Shown in pieces: positions 36,362-45,332 of a DNA stretch of 64,000 nt (its first letter is position 1; each line of letters begins with the position of its first letter). The notes under the pieces are model-generated. The model ran no database searches and was not told the origin of the DNA. It saw only the letters and a list, made by a program, of their open reading frames with translations. Made by a program: the position numbers and the translations under genes. Source of the stretch: Leptospira venezuelensis (GTDB lineage Bacteria > Spirochaetota > Leptospiria > Leptospirales > Leptospiraceae); the NCBI RefSeq assembly GCF_002150035.1, contig NZ_NETS01000010.1, positions 1,302,001 to 1,366,000 of the forward strand, given 5' to 3'.

Positions 36362-37645
36362 TCAAGATTTATAGATTGGTACATCTCGCTTAAAATAAGA
36401 GAAAAATAAGTCTTCAGCAGTTTCTCTCCCTGAATCCGTCTTTTTACCTAAGATAATGAGACAATCTTTTGCTCTGGAAAGCCCAACATATAAAACTCTA
36501 TGTTCTTCTTCTCTTATTTGCTCTGGAGAATCTTTCCTGAGATTCCAGCCATCCGCCAAGTCCACAAGCACAGTATGAAATTCTAAACCTTTTGCAGAAT
36601 GGATCGTAAGTAATAGTTCAGGAGGAACTCCCGCATGCAAATATTCCCTGATCCTATGATTGGAGCGGCATAATATTCTTAATTCTCCTCCACTTCGCTT
36701 ATACAAATCTCCCAAATAAGTGAATAATTCCTGGATTTTATCTATTTTGATTCTGGAAACTATCGCTTTTCCTTTACGATGAGCGATTACCTTCTTTTCG
36801 ATTTTGTTCTTATTTTTGGCAATAGGTATGGAGGAAGTATCTATGATCTTTGGTAGTGATCTATAATTTGTGTTCAGGAATTTTCGAGTGCAAGGTTGAA
36901 ACATTTCCGGGAAATTCAAAAAATTGAATATATCCGCCTTTCTGAAGGAGTAGATACCCTGACTATCATCGCCGACAACCAAGATCCGGGATTGTTCCGA
37001 TAACAATTTTAAAAATCTAAGTTGCTCTGGGTCTGTATCTTGGAATTCATCCACTAAGATCCTTTTTAAACTTCTCTTTGGAATTTCAGTCCAAGTTTCT
37101 CCGTTTTCTAAGGAATCTAAAAACATCGTGACTAAATCATCTAGATCCAGCTTTCCTTCTTTTCGTTTGAAGTTTTTATAATCTTCTAGTAAAGGGCCTT
37201 TCCATGTTTGGGGAAAATTAGAAGGTAATATAGAAGTTTCGATCAATAGCCTATACGGAATTCCACCAATCGTATCCGATTCCTTGCGGAACCATTCTCT
37301 AAAGAATAGGTTTTTTTCAGGAGCAGTCAGGATGGAAGGTCTTCTGTTTTTAAAATCCGGATGCCATGTGATCAAGGCTCTTAAACAAAATGCATGAAAC
37401 GTATGAACTCTTACAGAATCTATATTAGTTTTCTTTTTAATTCTTTCTCTGATCTCACCTGCTGCTTTTCGGGTAAAACTTAGGACTAGTATTTCTTCTC
37501 CGCGCGTTCCTTGAGAAAGTTCATTTTGGACAACTCCTACTAAGGTGCTGGTTTTTCCGGAGCCTGCTGCGGCGATAACTTGTAAAAATCTAGATCGATC
37601 TTGTATGATCTCTTGTTGCGCTTCGCTAAATTGGGAAAGGTCCAT
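36362..37645 (-). CDS. Compact UvrD/Rep-family DNA helicase
   Basis: A 427-residue superfamily 1 helicase. The motifs are in order: Walker A AAGSGKTST (about 26-34), LSFTRKAA, the Walker B-type VDEFQD (198-203), GDDSQGIYSFRKAD, NYRS, TIHSAKGLEFHTVLVD and VLYVGLSRAKDCLII. UvrD proper is about 700 residues. Here the region between NYRS and the last two motifs is very short, so the 2B domain seems absent. The ATG at 37645 has GGGGAAACGG upstream and is better than the TTG at 37663. It may act in DNA repair or other nucleic acid processing. Confidence 0.82.
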   Translation of the reverse strand: MDLSQFSEAQQEIIQDRSRFLQVIAAAGSGKTSTLVGVVQNELSQGTRGEEILVLSFTRKAAGEIRERIKKKTNIDSVRVHTFHAFCLRALITWHPDFKNRRPSILTAPEKNLFFREWFRKESDTIGGIPYRLLIETSILPSNFPQTWKGPLLEDYKNFKRKEGKLDLDDLVTMFLDSLENGETWTEIPKRSLKRILVDEFQDTDPEQLRFLKLLSEQSRILVVGDDSQGIYSFRKADIFNFLNFPEMFQPCTRKFLNTNYRSLPKIIDTSSIPIAKNKNKIEKKVIAHRKGKAIVSRIKIDKIQELFTYLGDLYKRSGGELRILCRSNHRIREYLHAGVPPELLLTIHSAKGLEFHTVLVDLADGWNLRKDSPEQIREEEHRVLYVGLSRAKDCLIILGKKTDSGRETAEDLFFSYFKRDVPIYKS

Positions 37646-37708
37646 ATAGGACCGTTTCCCCAATTTTATTCAGTGCGCGTATTTTTTTGGAAGCTGGAAC
37701 CTACTTCT

Positions 37709-38611
37709 TTATTTATCTCCTGAAGCAGGAAGATCTAAAGCTTTAGGACCATCCGAAGGTGTATTTATGATCATAGGAAGAGAATCTTTTCCAGTGGGCA
37801 CAAACAGAAGTTTTGTATTCGGATTTTCGAATGCTTTTAGCTGGATATATTGTTTAGTCAATTGAGCCGCGATCATCTTCTGAGCCTTAGCTCTTGCTTG
37901 TGCTTCAATCACAGTTGCCTGTGCAGTTCCTTCCGCTTCAATTACTGTTGATTTAGCTTTTGCTTCTGCATGGATTACTGTGATTTCCGCGTCCTTCTTA
38001 GCTATATTGATCTCGAATTTCATCTGTTCCTGTTCTTGCTCTTTGGTAAGTTTACCTTCGATCGCAGTCAGGATGGGGCGGCTATATTCTATATCATCTA
38101 TGATCACATCATCTATCTCTACATGTTTCCCTCTCAGCTTTTCTCCCAAAGCTTGGCGAATATCCTGAGATACCTTAGGTGTTTCTTTAGAAATTTTGAT
38201 CATACTATAAGCTGACAATGCGTTACGCACAGATGTCCTGAACTGAGGACGTACCACTTTTTCGTAATAATCCGGGCCTATCTCTATCTGAAGATTATAG
38301 ATTTCTCCAGGTACTGGTCTTAGAATGACTGCGGCAACAACGTTGATCGTTAAATCGTCTCTAGTAAGTACGTCCACTTTTTCTTTATATGAAGTCCACT
38401 GGGTTTGGTACAATACCACATCGTTCCATGGAGCGTAGAAATAAATTGCGTTCATCAATAGATCCTTTTGGAGTCCGCTTGATAGAGGGTGATATCTGAG
38501 TCCTGCTTCTCCTGGACGTATATTCGTGTAACAACCCGTTCCTGCGAGCAAGCTCATGGAAAGAAGGGCAGACAAACTCAAACTTTTTGTTAATAATTGA
38601 AACCTGGTCAT
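37709..38611 (-). CDS. SPFH/prohibitin-domain lipoprotein
   Basis: A 300-residue lipoprotein with processing site Cys27 (LAGTGC). The SPFH/Band 7 domain (about 30-180) includes AGLRYHPLSSG, VDVLTRDDLTINVVAAVILR and the paired RNALSAYSM. It is followed by a coiled-coil with many Ala-Glu repeats (AEAKAKSTVIEAEGTAQATVIEAQARAKAQKM). Such proteins form oligomeric rings that scaffold membranes. GGGAG lies before the ATG. It is placed 63 bases upstream of the helicase start on the same strand. Confidence 0.85.
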   Translation of the reverse strand: MTRFQLLTKSLSLSALLSMSLLAGTGCYTNIRPGEAGLRYHPLSSGLQKDLLMNAIYFYAPWNDVVLYQTQWTSYKEKVDVLTRDDLTINVVAAVILRPVPGEIYNLQIEIGPDYYEKVVRPQFRTSVRNALSAYSMIKISKETPKVSQDIRQALGEKLRGKHVEIDDVIIDDIEYSRPILTAIEGKLTKEQEQEQMKFEINIAKKDAEITVIHAEAKAKSTVIEAEGTAQATVIEAQARAKAQKMIAAQLTKQYIQLKAFENPNTKLLFVPTGKDSLPMIINTPSDGPKALDLPASGDK

Positions 38612-38747
38612 ATAAATCTCCCTAGGATCTGTGTATAGTTGGACCGTGTTCGGATTGGGAACGTTTCCGGATCTTTAAGAATAGGAATGGGCGATGATGA
38701 AAAACGAATGTACGAAACTGTTCTTTTGATTTGAATTGGTCTAACGG

Positions 38748-39101
38748 ATGAAAGGCATGGAAGAAGATCTACAAGATTTGCCTAAAATCAGGACCAGATT
38801 CAGAGGGACTGTGGAATCCATTTCGATAGACCCTAATCCGGAGAAAGCAAGGATCTTGATCAAAGACATAAAACTGCTGGTTTCTGGCAGAAAGGTTATC
38901 TATGCTCAGGATTTTTATTATTCTTTTCGTTTTAGAAAGCAGAATCTAAAGCAGGGCGACCCTGTTGAATTTGATGCCAGGATCAGACCGGATAAAAGAG
39001 GAGTTTCCTCCGGAAAAATCCGTTTAAATTATCCTACAAAAATTTATAAACAAGGCCCAGACCAAGCAGGTCTATTTCCGGAAGTACGCTCTAACATTTG
39101 A
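38748..39101 (+). CDS. Hypothetical protein, small and basic
   Basis: A 117-residue soluble protein with strand-rich pattern (RFRGTVESISIDPN, ARILIKDIKLLVSGRKVIY, GDPVEFDARIRPDKRGV, SSGKIRLNYPTKIYKQ) that suggests an OB-like or similar small beta fold. This is inference only. A second ATG lies nine bases inside and has AAAGG upstream, so the true start could be 38757. It precedes dedA by 41 bases. Confidence 0.6.
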   Translation: MKGMEEDLQDLPKIRTRFRGTVESISIDPNPEKARILIKDIKLLVSGRKVIYAQDFYYSFRFRKQNLKQGDPVEFDARIRPDKRGVSSGKIRLNYPTKIYKQGPDQAGLFPEVRSNI

Positions 39102-39142
39102 CTTCCTCACCAGGCCCTTGAATCTGACTTTCGGAGCTGAAA

Positions 39143-39802
39143 TTGGAAACTATCAATTATCTTTTGGACTTCTTTTTGCATCTTGAGAATCATTTAGATG
39201 CATTGATCATTGCATACGGCACTTGGATCTATCTGATCCTATTCTTGATCATCTTTTGTGAAACCGGTCTCGTTGTGACCCCTATACTTCCTGGAGATAG
39301 CTTGCTATTCGCTTTGGGCGCATTTGCTGCGAGAGGAAGTTTGGATCTTTCTACCTTGCTTATTCTACTTATTATTGCTGCTATCTTGGGTGACACTGTC
39401 AATTATGCGATCGGTCATTTGGCAGGAGAGAAGATTCTTGCAAAAGAGAAGATACCATTCTTAAATAAAAAGCACTTGGAAAAGGCTCACCGCTTTTACG
39501 AGATGTATGGCGGAAAGACTATCATCATCGCAAGATTCATCCCGATCGTAAGGACATTTGCTCCTTTCGTAGCTGGGATCGGAAGTATGACTTATACTAA
39601 ATTCATTTTGTATAATATAGTCGGCGGAGTGGTTTGGATAGCTATTTTCTTATTCGGCGGTTATAAATTCGGGAATCTAGAATTTGTCCAACGGAACTTT
39701 AAGATCGTTATTCTCGCGATCATTATCATTTCAGTAATGCCAGCGGTGATCGAGTACATTAGAGAAATGAGAAAGGCTAAATATTCCAAAAAAAATAACT
39801 GA
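39143..39802 (+). CDS. DedA-family membrane protein
   Basis: A 219-residue membrane protein of the DedA/SNARE-associated family. Family marks are ETGLVVTPILPGDSLLFALGAFAARG, GDTVNYAIGHLAGEKI and the signature GGKTIIIARFIPIVRTFAPFVAGIGSM. It has about five membrane segments and a basic C-terminal tail. These proteins move or flip phospholipid or polyprenyl carriers. The start is TTG with GGAG upstream. It converges with a lipoprotein gene. Confidence 0.9.
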   Translation: METINYLLDFFLHLENHLDALIIAYGTWIYLILFLIIFCETGLVVTPILPGDSLLFALGAFAARGSLDLSTLLILLIIAAILGDTVNYAIGHLAGEKILAKEKIPFLNKKHLEKAHRFYEMYGGKTIIIARFIPIVRTFAPFVAGIGSMTYTKFILYNIVGGVVWIAIFLFGGYKFGNLEFVQRNFKIVILAIIIISVMPAVIEYIREMRKAKYSKKNN

Positions 39803-39804
39803 AC

Positions 39805-40698
39805 TTATTGGCTACAATCTTTGGTCTGGTTTAAACTTTTGACCAAGGGTTTGTCCTTATAACGTTTAAATGGAGGAGGTTCCATATCTCTTGCGATATC
39901 GGAATCTCCACCTTTTCCTCCAGGGCTGATCCCCACAGCCCCGAAGTTAGAAGCTGGATAAAAACAAACGGGAAATTCTTTTGCTTCTTCTAACTTTTTA
40001 AATTTTTCATTCGTTTTAAAAACTTGGTCTTGAACTCGAATGTATAGAAGATTCGAATTCTCAGACCAACGGATCTTGAATTCTGGAGTTTCTTCCCATT
40101 TCGGCAAAGGAAACTCGAAATAAGATCTATCATAAGAAGAAGATTGTCCATTTACATCTGCAAGTATAAGAGTAGGGGATTCTATTTCCAGATCAGGTTT
40201 TAATTTTCCTAAGATGATTGCTGCCTTTCCACCATCCGGAGAAGGTACGAATTGGAAGATAGTTTGGTTTTCTTTTTGGAAATTTTTAGGTTCGAAAGAA
40301 TGGAATCCTTTCGGAGACCAAACTGCAGGAGAACGATTAGATCCACCGTATTCGTCATTTGTGCCTTGGATCCAAAATAGATGGTTGGTTGCAGAATGAA
40401 AATAAACCGATCCAGGTAATGTCCAAGATCCTACTTCATACGAATAAATGGGAGGATCTCCTGAATCATTTCCGGGTCCTGATATTTCATAAATTCTGAA
40501 TTTAGTTCTGTAATTCTTTTTGTGAGTAGTTCCACTCAAAGGATTCCATGCATCCTTTTCCTCGTAGATTACTTCTGTTTGAACTATATTTTTGCCGGTT
40601 TCAGACCAGCCTCTTTCGACCGCAAGGCTTGCGGGTCTCCATTGTATTTGTGAGCAGTGGAATATTAATAAGGGGAGTAAAACTGTTAAAATTTTCAT
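39805..40698 (-). CDS. Hypothetical lipoprotein
   Basis: A 297-residue lipoprotein with a short signal and Cys15 (LIFHC). The mature protein is beta-rich with many Trp, and one segment could form a propeller-like repeat (GSVYFHSATNHLFWIQG, QFVPSPDGGKAAIIL, IRWSENSNLLYIRVQ). I do not recognise a family. It follows the lipase-like gene with a 44-base gap that holds an inverted repeat. Confidence 0.65.
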   Translation of the reverse strand: MKILTVLLPLLIFHCSQIQWRPASLAVERGWSETGKNIVQTEVIYEEKDAWNPLSGTTHKKNYRTKFRIYEISGPGNDSGDPPIYSYEVGSWTLPGSVYFHSATNHLFWIQGTNDEYGGSNRSPAVWSPKGFHSFEPKNFQKENQTIFQFVPSPDGGKAAIILGKLKPDLEIESPTLILADVNGQSSSYDRSYFEFPLPKWEETPEFKIRWSENSNLLYIRVQDQVFKTNEKFKKLEEAKEFPVCFYPASNFGAVGISPGGKGGDSDIARDMEPPPFKRYKDKPLVKSLNQTKDCSQ

Positions 40699-40704
40699 AA
40701 ACGA

Positions 40705-40730
40705 TAGCGCGCCGGTTTTTCGACGCGCTA
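40705..40730. repeat. Inverted repeat between lipase-like and lipoprotein genes
   Basis: TAGCGCG (40705-40711) and CGCGCTA (40724-40730) form a perfect 7-bp stem. No good T-run follows on the minus strand, so it is only a weak candidate terminator for the lipase-like gene, or a protective stem in a shared mRNA. Confidence 0.5.
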
Positions 40731-40742
40731 TTTTGGATTGGA

Positions 40743-41561
40743 TTATCTCCAGCCTTCGTTTTTCAATTCACTGTGGTTCAAGTATAATCCGGAAGATCCT
40801 ACGGAAGGAGCTCTCGTGTGACCTTGGAACTGAGTATAGGTTACGTTCGAATTGAACGGCCAGATACCTTCGCTCTGAGTCAACGATGATTGGCAAACAC
40901 TAACTCCGCCCGACTTATTGTAAGCACAGGAAGAATGGAAAGCGACTGCGTAATCGTCCTCGCCCGGAAGTATCAGGGATGCACCAATCATACCTTTATA
41001 ACCAGGTACTTGGTATACAGTGATACCTGCAGTGTTGTTGTGATTGTAAGCGCCGCGAGCAGTTCCAACGATAAGGGATTTATCCATTGCGTTACCGCCG
41101 AATCCGAATGTAATACCATTCAGAGCAGAAGCAAGCTCAGATCCACCGGAAGCAGAAGCTAAAGCAGTAACCTTAGTTACATTATAACCTTTGCTAGAAG
41201 TAGTTCCACCTAAGTTAGATAACCAATACTCAATCGCATAACAACCAGCGCTATGACATACGATCTTGCATGAGTTAGAACCCTTGCAATATGTATTCAA
41301 GCCTGTAGTGATATTGGTCTGAGCTCTTGCCGATCCATAATTTCTTGGGTCAGAAGTTCCGTCATAACCAACGAAAATTTTGCTTCCGGACACAGAGTTC
41401 GGTGCGCTTCCCCAATAATTATTCACGTCCGTAGTTCCCACTCCGTTATGGTTGCTGTCAGACTTTCCGTGAACGAAAACCGTATAGGTTTGCGCAGAAA
41501 GCGACCCAACAAATAACGATGCGAAAACACATCCCAATACCATACTTTTCCAATTTTTCAT
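40743..41561 (-). CDS. Secreted alpha/beta-hydrolase, lipase-like
   Basis: A 272-residue exported protein with signal peptide cut near LSA-QTY (about residue 23). YTVFVHGKSDSN fits the oxyanion strand (HG at 31-32). The nucleophile elbow is CHSAGC with Ser104, where a Cys stands in place of the first Gly of GxSxG. At least seven Cys in the mature part suggest disulfides. Candidate catalytic His residues are in GHTRAP and LNHSELK. The ATG at 41561 is preceded by GGAGAATAGAG and begins a typical signal peptide, so the longer frame is rejected. Confidence 0.75.
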   Translation of the reverse strand: MKNWKSMVLGCVFASLFVGSLSAQTYTVFVHGKSDSNHNGVGTTDVNNYWGSAPNSVSGSKIFVGYDGTSDPRNYGSARAQTNITTGLNTYCKGSNSCKIVCHSAGCYAIEYWLSNLGGTTSSKGYNVTKVTALASASGGSELASALNGITFGFGGNAMDKSLIVGTARGAYNHNNTAGITVYQVPGYKGMIGASLILPGEDDYAVAFHSSCAYNKSGGVSVCQSSLTQSEGIWPFNSNVTYTQFQGHTRAPSVGSSGLYLNHSELKNEGWR

Positions 41562-41978
41562 CTTCTCTATTCTCCGATCTTTTGGGAAAACCAAAACCTT
41601 AGCTTTTGATTTTCCCGGTCTACAAGTATGAGGTAAGTGGCTTTCGGAGTCAAGTGATTGGACTTTTTTTAACATAACGGGTAGAATGTAAAAAAGTTCA
41701 CAAATCAAAAATTATATTATGAAATTTTAATCTATAACGTACGCTACAATAGCGTGCAGTGTTAGTTACAATTTATTTCCAAAAATTGTAACGAGAGATT
41801 GTAAGTGAAAAATAAGAAGATTGGCAAACCAAACAATAAGACTTAAAAGAATTCGTTCTAATAAAATTAGTCCAAAAGGATTAGCCTATTTCTCCTTTAA
41901 AGATTCTTAAAATAAAGGTTGAGAAAGGCTTCGCATTTCATATATAGGTGAGCCTGTACTGGGCATTGAAAATTAGAG
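41562..41978. other. Intergenic region, divergent promoters
   Basis: This 417-base stretch separates the lipase-like gene from the gene at 41979. It is AT-rich. An imperfect repeat (CGTACGCTACAATAGCGTGC, about 41737) is the only structure noticed. No gene is seen. Promoters for both genes must be here. Confidence 0.4.
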
Positions 41979-43187
41979 ATGAGTCAAAAAAAAATTTTTA
42001 TCTACCTTGGCCTCGCGATTGCGGCGGCCTTGGTTTTCTATCTATTAAGGGATGAAGCAGAAGAGAACGGTTGGTTCTTATCGGAAGAAGAGAAAAAAGC
42101 CAAAGCAGAATGGATGGCGAAAGGAAGTCCACCTGGTGGTGGCTCTGCATCGAGCAATCCTGACTTTTTAGGAAGTTTGGATGAATCTATTCCTCCTGAA
42201 AAAGTTTTAAAAGATTATTTAGAATGGTCTGAGTATCCGCCTAACTCAAGACCTTTGACAAAGTATAACGAAGATCTAACGAATCCATATTTTATCCAGC
42301 TTTCTCCGATCCCGATGGTGGATAAGCCAGAGGATAAGAAACCAAACGGTTATTCCTGCAAATTACAACCTTTACAATGGGCAGCAATAGGTGTGAAGGA
42401 GCCAATTCATATCACTTTGGAATGTTTTAATACGAGTAATTTTGAAAAAGTTCCATTAAATATTCGTAATGTGAAACTTTGGAAAGAATTTGACGGCAAT
42501 AAATTTGTCGCGCTCCCTCCTGACGGAAATGACAAGGGTATAGACGGGGATGCTCAGGCTAAGGACAATGTTTTCACATTCGAATGGAGACCTAGTTATA
42601 AAGACTGGGGAGACATGTTTATGGAAGTGGAGTTTGAATATGCAAAAGAGAAGAAACAGGGTAAAGTGCTGTCATCCTTCTTCTCCTCTCCTTATCAACC
42701 TGCGGAATGGAGCGGCTACTTTTTGGATATTCCAAGAGACGGCTCATTGAGTATAAAAACTGGAGTGAACGTATTCAAGGCTGGGACTTATCATTTAGAA
42801 GCGAATCTAATGAATGCGGGAAATGGGGATCCTATCGCCTGGGCAAGTTTTGACGGCAAATTGAATGCAGGACGGCAAGAGGTAGAATTTTTGTTCTTCG
42901 GGAAATTGATCCGAGAAAGTGGGTACGAAGGCCCTTATGCAATGACCCAATTGCGAGGTTATAGGGTTAATCTTGCTGTAGATCCGGATTGGTTCGGGCA
43001 AGGAGAAGAAGGAATGAGAAGGATACTTGCAGCGAAAACTACTGAGCCTGATAAAGAATTAGTGGCTCCTTACAAAGAGAACAATTATACTACTAAAGAA
43101 TATAATTTGAATACTTTCTCTTTGAAAGCTTATGAGTCTCCTGAGAAGGACCAAAAGATTAAACAATTACAAGATTTGGCTCGTTAG
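41979..43187 (+). CDS. Membrane-anchored hypothetical protein
   Basis: A 402-residue protein with an N-terminal anchor (about 5-23, IFIYLGLAIAAALVFYLL), a charged segment, a Gly/Ser linker and a large beta-rich part. This has repeated acidic and aromatic blocks (FTFEWRPSYKDWGDMFMEVEFEY, YHLEANLMNAGNGDPIAWASFDG, LAVDPDWFGQG). I do not recognise a family. It probably faces the periplasm. Confidence 0.65.
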   Translation: MSQKKIFIYLGLAIAAALVFYLLRDEAEENGWFLSEEEKKAKAEWMAKGSPPGGGSASSNPDFLGSLDESIPPEKVLKDYLEWSEYPPNSRPLTKYNEDLTNPYFIQLSPIPMVDKPEDKKPNGYSCKLQPLQWAAIGVKEPIHITLECFNTSNFEKVPLNIRNVKLWKEFDGNKFVALPPDGNDKGIDGDAQAKDNVFTFEWRPSYKDWGDMFMEVEFEYAKEKKQGKVLSSFFSSPYQPAEWSGYFLDIPRDGSLSIKTGVNVFKAGTYHLEANLMNAGNGDPIAWASFDGKLNAGRQEVEFLFFGKLIRESGYEGPYAMTQLRGYRVNLAVDPDWFGQGEEGMRRILAAKTTEPDKELVAPYKENNYTTKEYNLNTFSLKAYESPEKDQKIKQLQDLAR

Positions 43188-43222
43188 TAAATTATACACT
43201 TAAATAGAATAGAGATAATGCC

Positions 43223-43780
43223 ATGAGAAAATTAATAATGTGGAATGTAGTCACTCTAGATGGATATTTCGAAGGTGAGAAAAACTGGGACTTAAGCTTT
43301 CATGGGCTTGTTTGGGGCAATGAACTCGAGGAATTAAGTCTTACTCAGTTGAAATCGGCAGACATGCTTGTCTTCGGTGCTACAACATACAAAGGAATGG
43401 CTGATTACTGGAAAAATGCAGAAGAAGGAGCTGAGGGAGAAGTTGCTAAGTTCATGAATAGCCTTCAAAAGATCGCTTGCTCATCTACTCTTAAAACTGC
43501 TGACTGGAACAATACAATCATCGTAAAAGATGCTGTAGCTGAAATTCCTAAATTAAAACAGCAAGGCGATGGAGATATGTTTGTGTTCGGTAGTGGTAAT
43601 CTTTCCGATTCTTTATTGAAAGCAGGCTTATTTGATGAGATCAGATTATGTATTGCGCCTGTATTTTTAGGAAATGGAAAACTTTTGTTCCACCAAGGAA
43701 TCCCCAATAAAAAACTCAAACTACTTGAAGCTCGTCCTCTTAGTACCGGCGGCACTTTCCTTCGATATGCCCCGGAGTAA
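43223..43780 (+). CDS. RibD C-terminal/DHFR-like reductase family protein
   Basis: A 185-residue protein of the dihydrofolate-reductase-like RibD C-terminal family: MWNVVTLDGYFEG at the start, ADMLVFGATTYKGMADYW, GDGDMFVFGSGNLSDSLLKAGLFDEIRLCIAPVFLGNGKLLF. It probably binds NADPH, and the substrate is unknown. It starts the cluster of small stress or detox genes that runs to 47131. Confidence 0.85.
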   Translation: MRKLIMWNVVTLDGYFEGEKNWDLSFHGLVWGNELEELSLTQLKSADMLVFGATTYKGMADYWKNAEEGAEGEVAKFMNSLQKIACSSTLKTADWNNTIIVKDAVAEIPKLKQQGDGDMFVFGSGNLSDSLLKAGLFDEIRLCIAPVFLGNGKLLFHQGIPNKKLKLLEARPLSTGGTFLRYAPE

Positions 43781-43919
43781 GAATCAAGAACATTCAAAGT
43801 AAAAAATAATTCCTCAAAATTGTACAGCTGCGGGGTCATCGCAGCTTTTCCATACCTTCCCGTTAATTCCTTATGGAACACTTATAACTAATTCTTTAAT
43901 AAAGAAGTCGCAAAAAAGA

Positions 43920-43957
43920 TTGACTTTATTTCATTATATAGCTAGATGCTTATATAA
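43920..43957 (+). promoter_or_regulatory. Candidate promoter/operator of the first ArsR gene
   Basis: TTGACT (43920-43925) stands 17 bases before TAGATG (43943-43948). Overlapping it, TTATATA (43934-43940) and TATATAA (43951-43957) are a perfect 7-bp inverted repeat with a 10-base spacer. The -10 fit is poor and the repeat is AT-only, so this is a modest call. Confidence 0.35.
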
Positions 43958-43967
43958 CAAGTTTGCT

Positions 43968-44309
43968 ATGCAAAATCTCGATTCTACCTTCGCCGCACTT
44001 GCTGACCCGACTCGCCGAGCGATACTTATGCGTCTCGCAAAAGGTGATTCAACGGTTATGGAGCTTGCAAAACCCTTTAAAATGAGCCAGCCGGCTATCT
44101 CTCGGCATTTAAAAGTTTTAGAGGAAGCAGGACTTATCTCAACCACGATCCGCGCCCAAGAGCGTCCCCGCAGGCTTGAAACTGCGCCACTCAAAGAAGC
44201 TACGGATTGGATTGAGAAATACCGCCACATGTGGGAGAAGCGCTATCTGTCTCTGGATGGGCTACTCGAAGAATTGCAAACCATGCAAACCAAAGGAGAT
44301 CGTAAATGA
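43968..44309 (+). CDS. ArsR-family repressor, unit 1
   Basis: A 113-residue winged helix-turn-helix regulator: TFAALADPTRRAILMRLAKG, then MSQPAISRHLKVLEEAGLI as the recognition helix region, and RRLETAPLKEA. No Cys-rich metal site is seen, which fits the group linked to AHSA1 proteins rather than metal sensors. The ATG at 43968 starts the conserved fold, so the upstream 16-codon extension is rejected. The start of the next gene overlaps its stop by 4 bases. Confidence 0.9.
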   Translation: MQNLDSTFAALADPTRRAILMRLAKGDSTVMELAKPFKMSQPAISRHLKVLEEAGLISTTIRAQERPRRLETAPLKEATDWIEKYRHMWEKRYLSLDGLLEELQTMQTKGDRK

Positions 44310-44818
44310 AAGCAGATCTAAAAGAATTGAAGGTGGAGCTTAGGGGCGAAACTGAACTTGTGGCAACACGTTACTTTGCTGCACCACGTAAATTGGTATT
44401 CGATTGTTTTACTAAACCAGAGTTAATGCGTCGTTGGCTAACTGGCCCCGAAGGCTGGACTCTTGAAACGATTGAGAATGATCTTAGGGTCGGCGGTAAA
44501 TATCTATATGTTTATGCGGATTCTAAAGGAACCAAAATGGGTATTTATGGAAAATTCTTAGAAGTTATTGTGCCTGAAAAAGTATCAAATAACGAGAATT
44601 TTGCGACAGATATGGCAACGTTTAATCCGGATGGTCCTGAAAATCCGGATGCTACTGTAGAGTCTCGGACTTTCACAACGGAAGGTGATTTAACTCTCAT
44701 GACTCATGTGTATAAATTTGCTTCTGCAGAAGTGCGAGAGATGGAACGAGGTGCTCTTGATGCCTGGGGACCTCTCTGCGAATCACTCGATAAATTATTG
44801 GCAGAGCTTACAAAATAA
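44306..44818 (+). CDS. SRPBCC (AHSA1-like) protein, unit 1
   Basis: A 170-residue START/SRPBCC-fold protein with the AHSA1 pattern: TRYFAAPRKLVFDCFTKPELMRRWLTGPEGW, then DLRVGGKYLYVY and GKFLEVIVPEKV. It overlaps the ArsR stop by 4 bases (ATGA), so the two are cotranslated. Such pairs are common in bacteria, and their ligand is usually unknown. Confidence 0.88.
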   Translation: MKADLKELKVELRGETELVATRYFAAPRKLVFDCFTKPELMRRWLTGPEGWTLETIENDLRVGGKYLYVYADSKGTKMGIYGKFLEVIVPEKVSNNENFATDMATFNPDGPENPDATVESRTFTTEGDLTLMTHVYKFASAEVREMERGALDAWGPLCESLDKLLAELTK

Positions 44819-44840
44819 ACTAGAGAGCCGGGTCGGAAGT

Positions 44841-44864
44841 GCATGGGTGTATGTTCGCCCATGC
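44841..44864. repeat. GCATGGG...CCCATGC palindromic intergenic repeat, copy 1
   Basis: GCATGGG (44841-44847) and CCCATGC (44858-44864) are perfect arms around TGTATGTTCG. The core TATGTTCGCCCATGC recurs, with changes, at 47132, 48052 and 48119. See the finding on this repeat. Confidence 0.7.
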
Positions 44865-44921
44865 AACGCAAGAGCGGAGGTTTTACTGGCTAAAACCTTC
44901 TACCAAATTAGACAAATTGAT

Positions 44922-45281
44922 TCACTGAACAGATCCGCGTAAGATTTTTTCCATTGCCTTTCCTTTGGCCAACTCATCTATCAATTTATCTAGATAACGG
45001 ATCTTCTGCATAAGTTTATCTTCTATATCTTCTACACGAATACCGCAGACTACTCCCTTGATTAAGGAAACATTATCGTTGAGATGAGGTGCTTGATCAA
45101 AAAATTCTTTAAAATTCACTTCAGTTTTAAGTTGTTTTTGAAAACTTTTAGAATCGTATCCGGTGAGCCAATAAATGATTTTATCTACTTCTGCTTTTGT
45201 TCGTCCTTTTCTTTCTGCCTTTTGAACATACATAGGATAAACACTTGCGAAAGATGTAGCAAAGATTCTATGATTTTCCAT
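44922..45281 (-). CDS. DUF2200-family protein
   Basis: A 119-residue protein with the DUF2200 signature HRIFATSFASVYPMYVQKAERKGRTKAEVDKIIYWLTGY. The remainder, with GVVCGIRVEDIEDKLMQKIRYLDKLIDEL, also fits that family. The function is unknown. It is read opposite to the two ArsR units in the accessory block. Confidence 0.85.
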   Translation of the reverse strand: MENHRIFATSFASVYPMYVQKAERKGRTKAEVDKIIYWLTGYDSKSFQKQLKTEVNFKEFFDQAPHLNDNVSLIKGVVCGIRVEDIEDKLMQKIRYLDKLIDELAKGKAMEKILRGSVQ

Positions 45282-45332
45282 TTGATTCGGATACCTTATT
45301 CATTAGGCGAATTTTGTTTAATATTAAAAGAT

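Noticed and set aside
40705..40730. Terminator of the lipase-like gene
   Set aside because: The 7-bp stem is perfect but is not followed by a T-run on the minus strand, so it is listed only as an inverted repeat.
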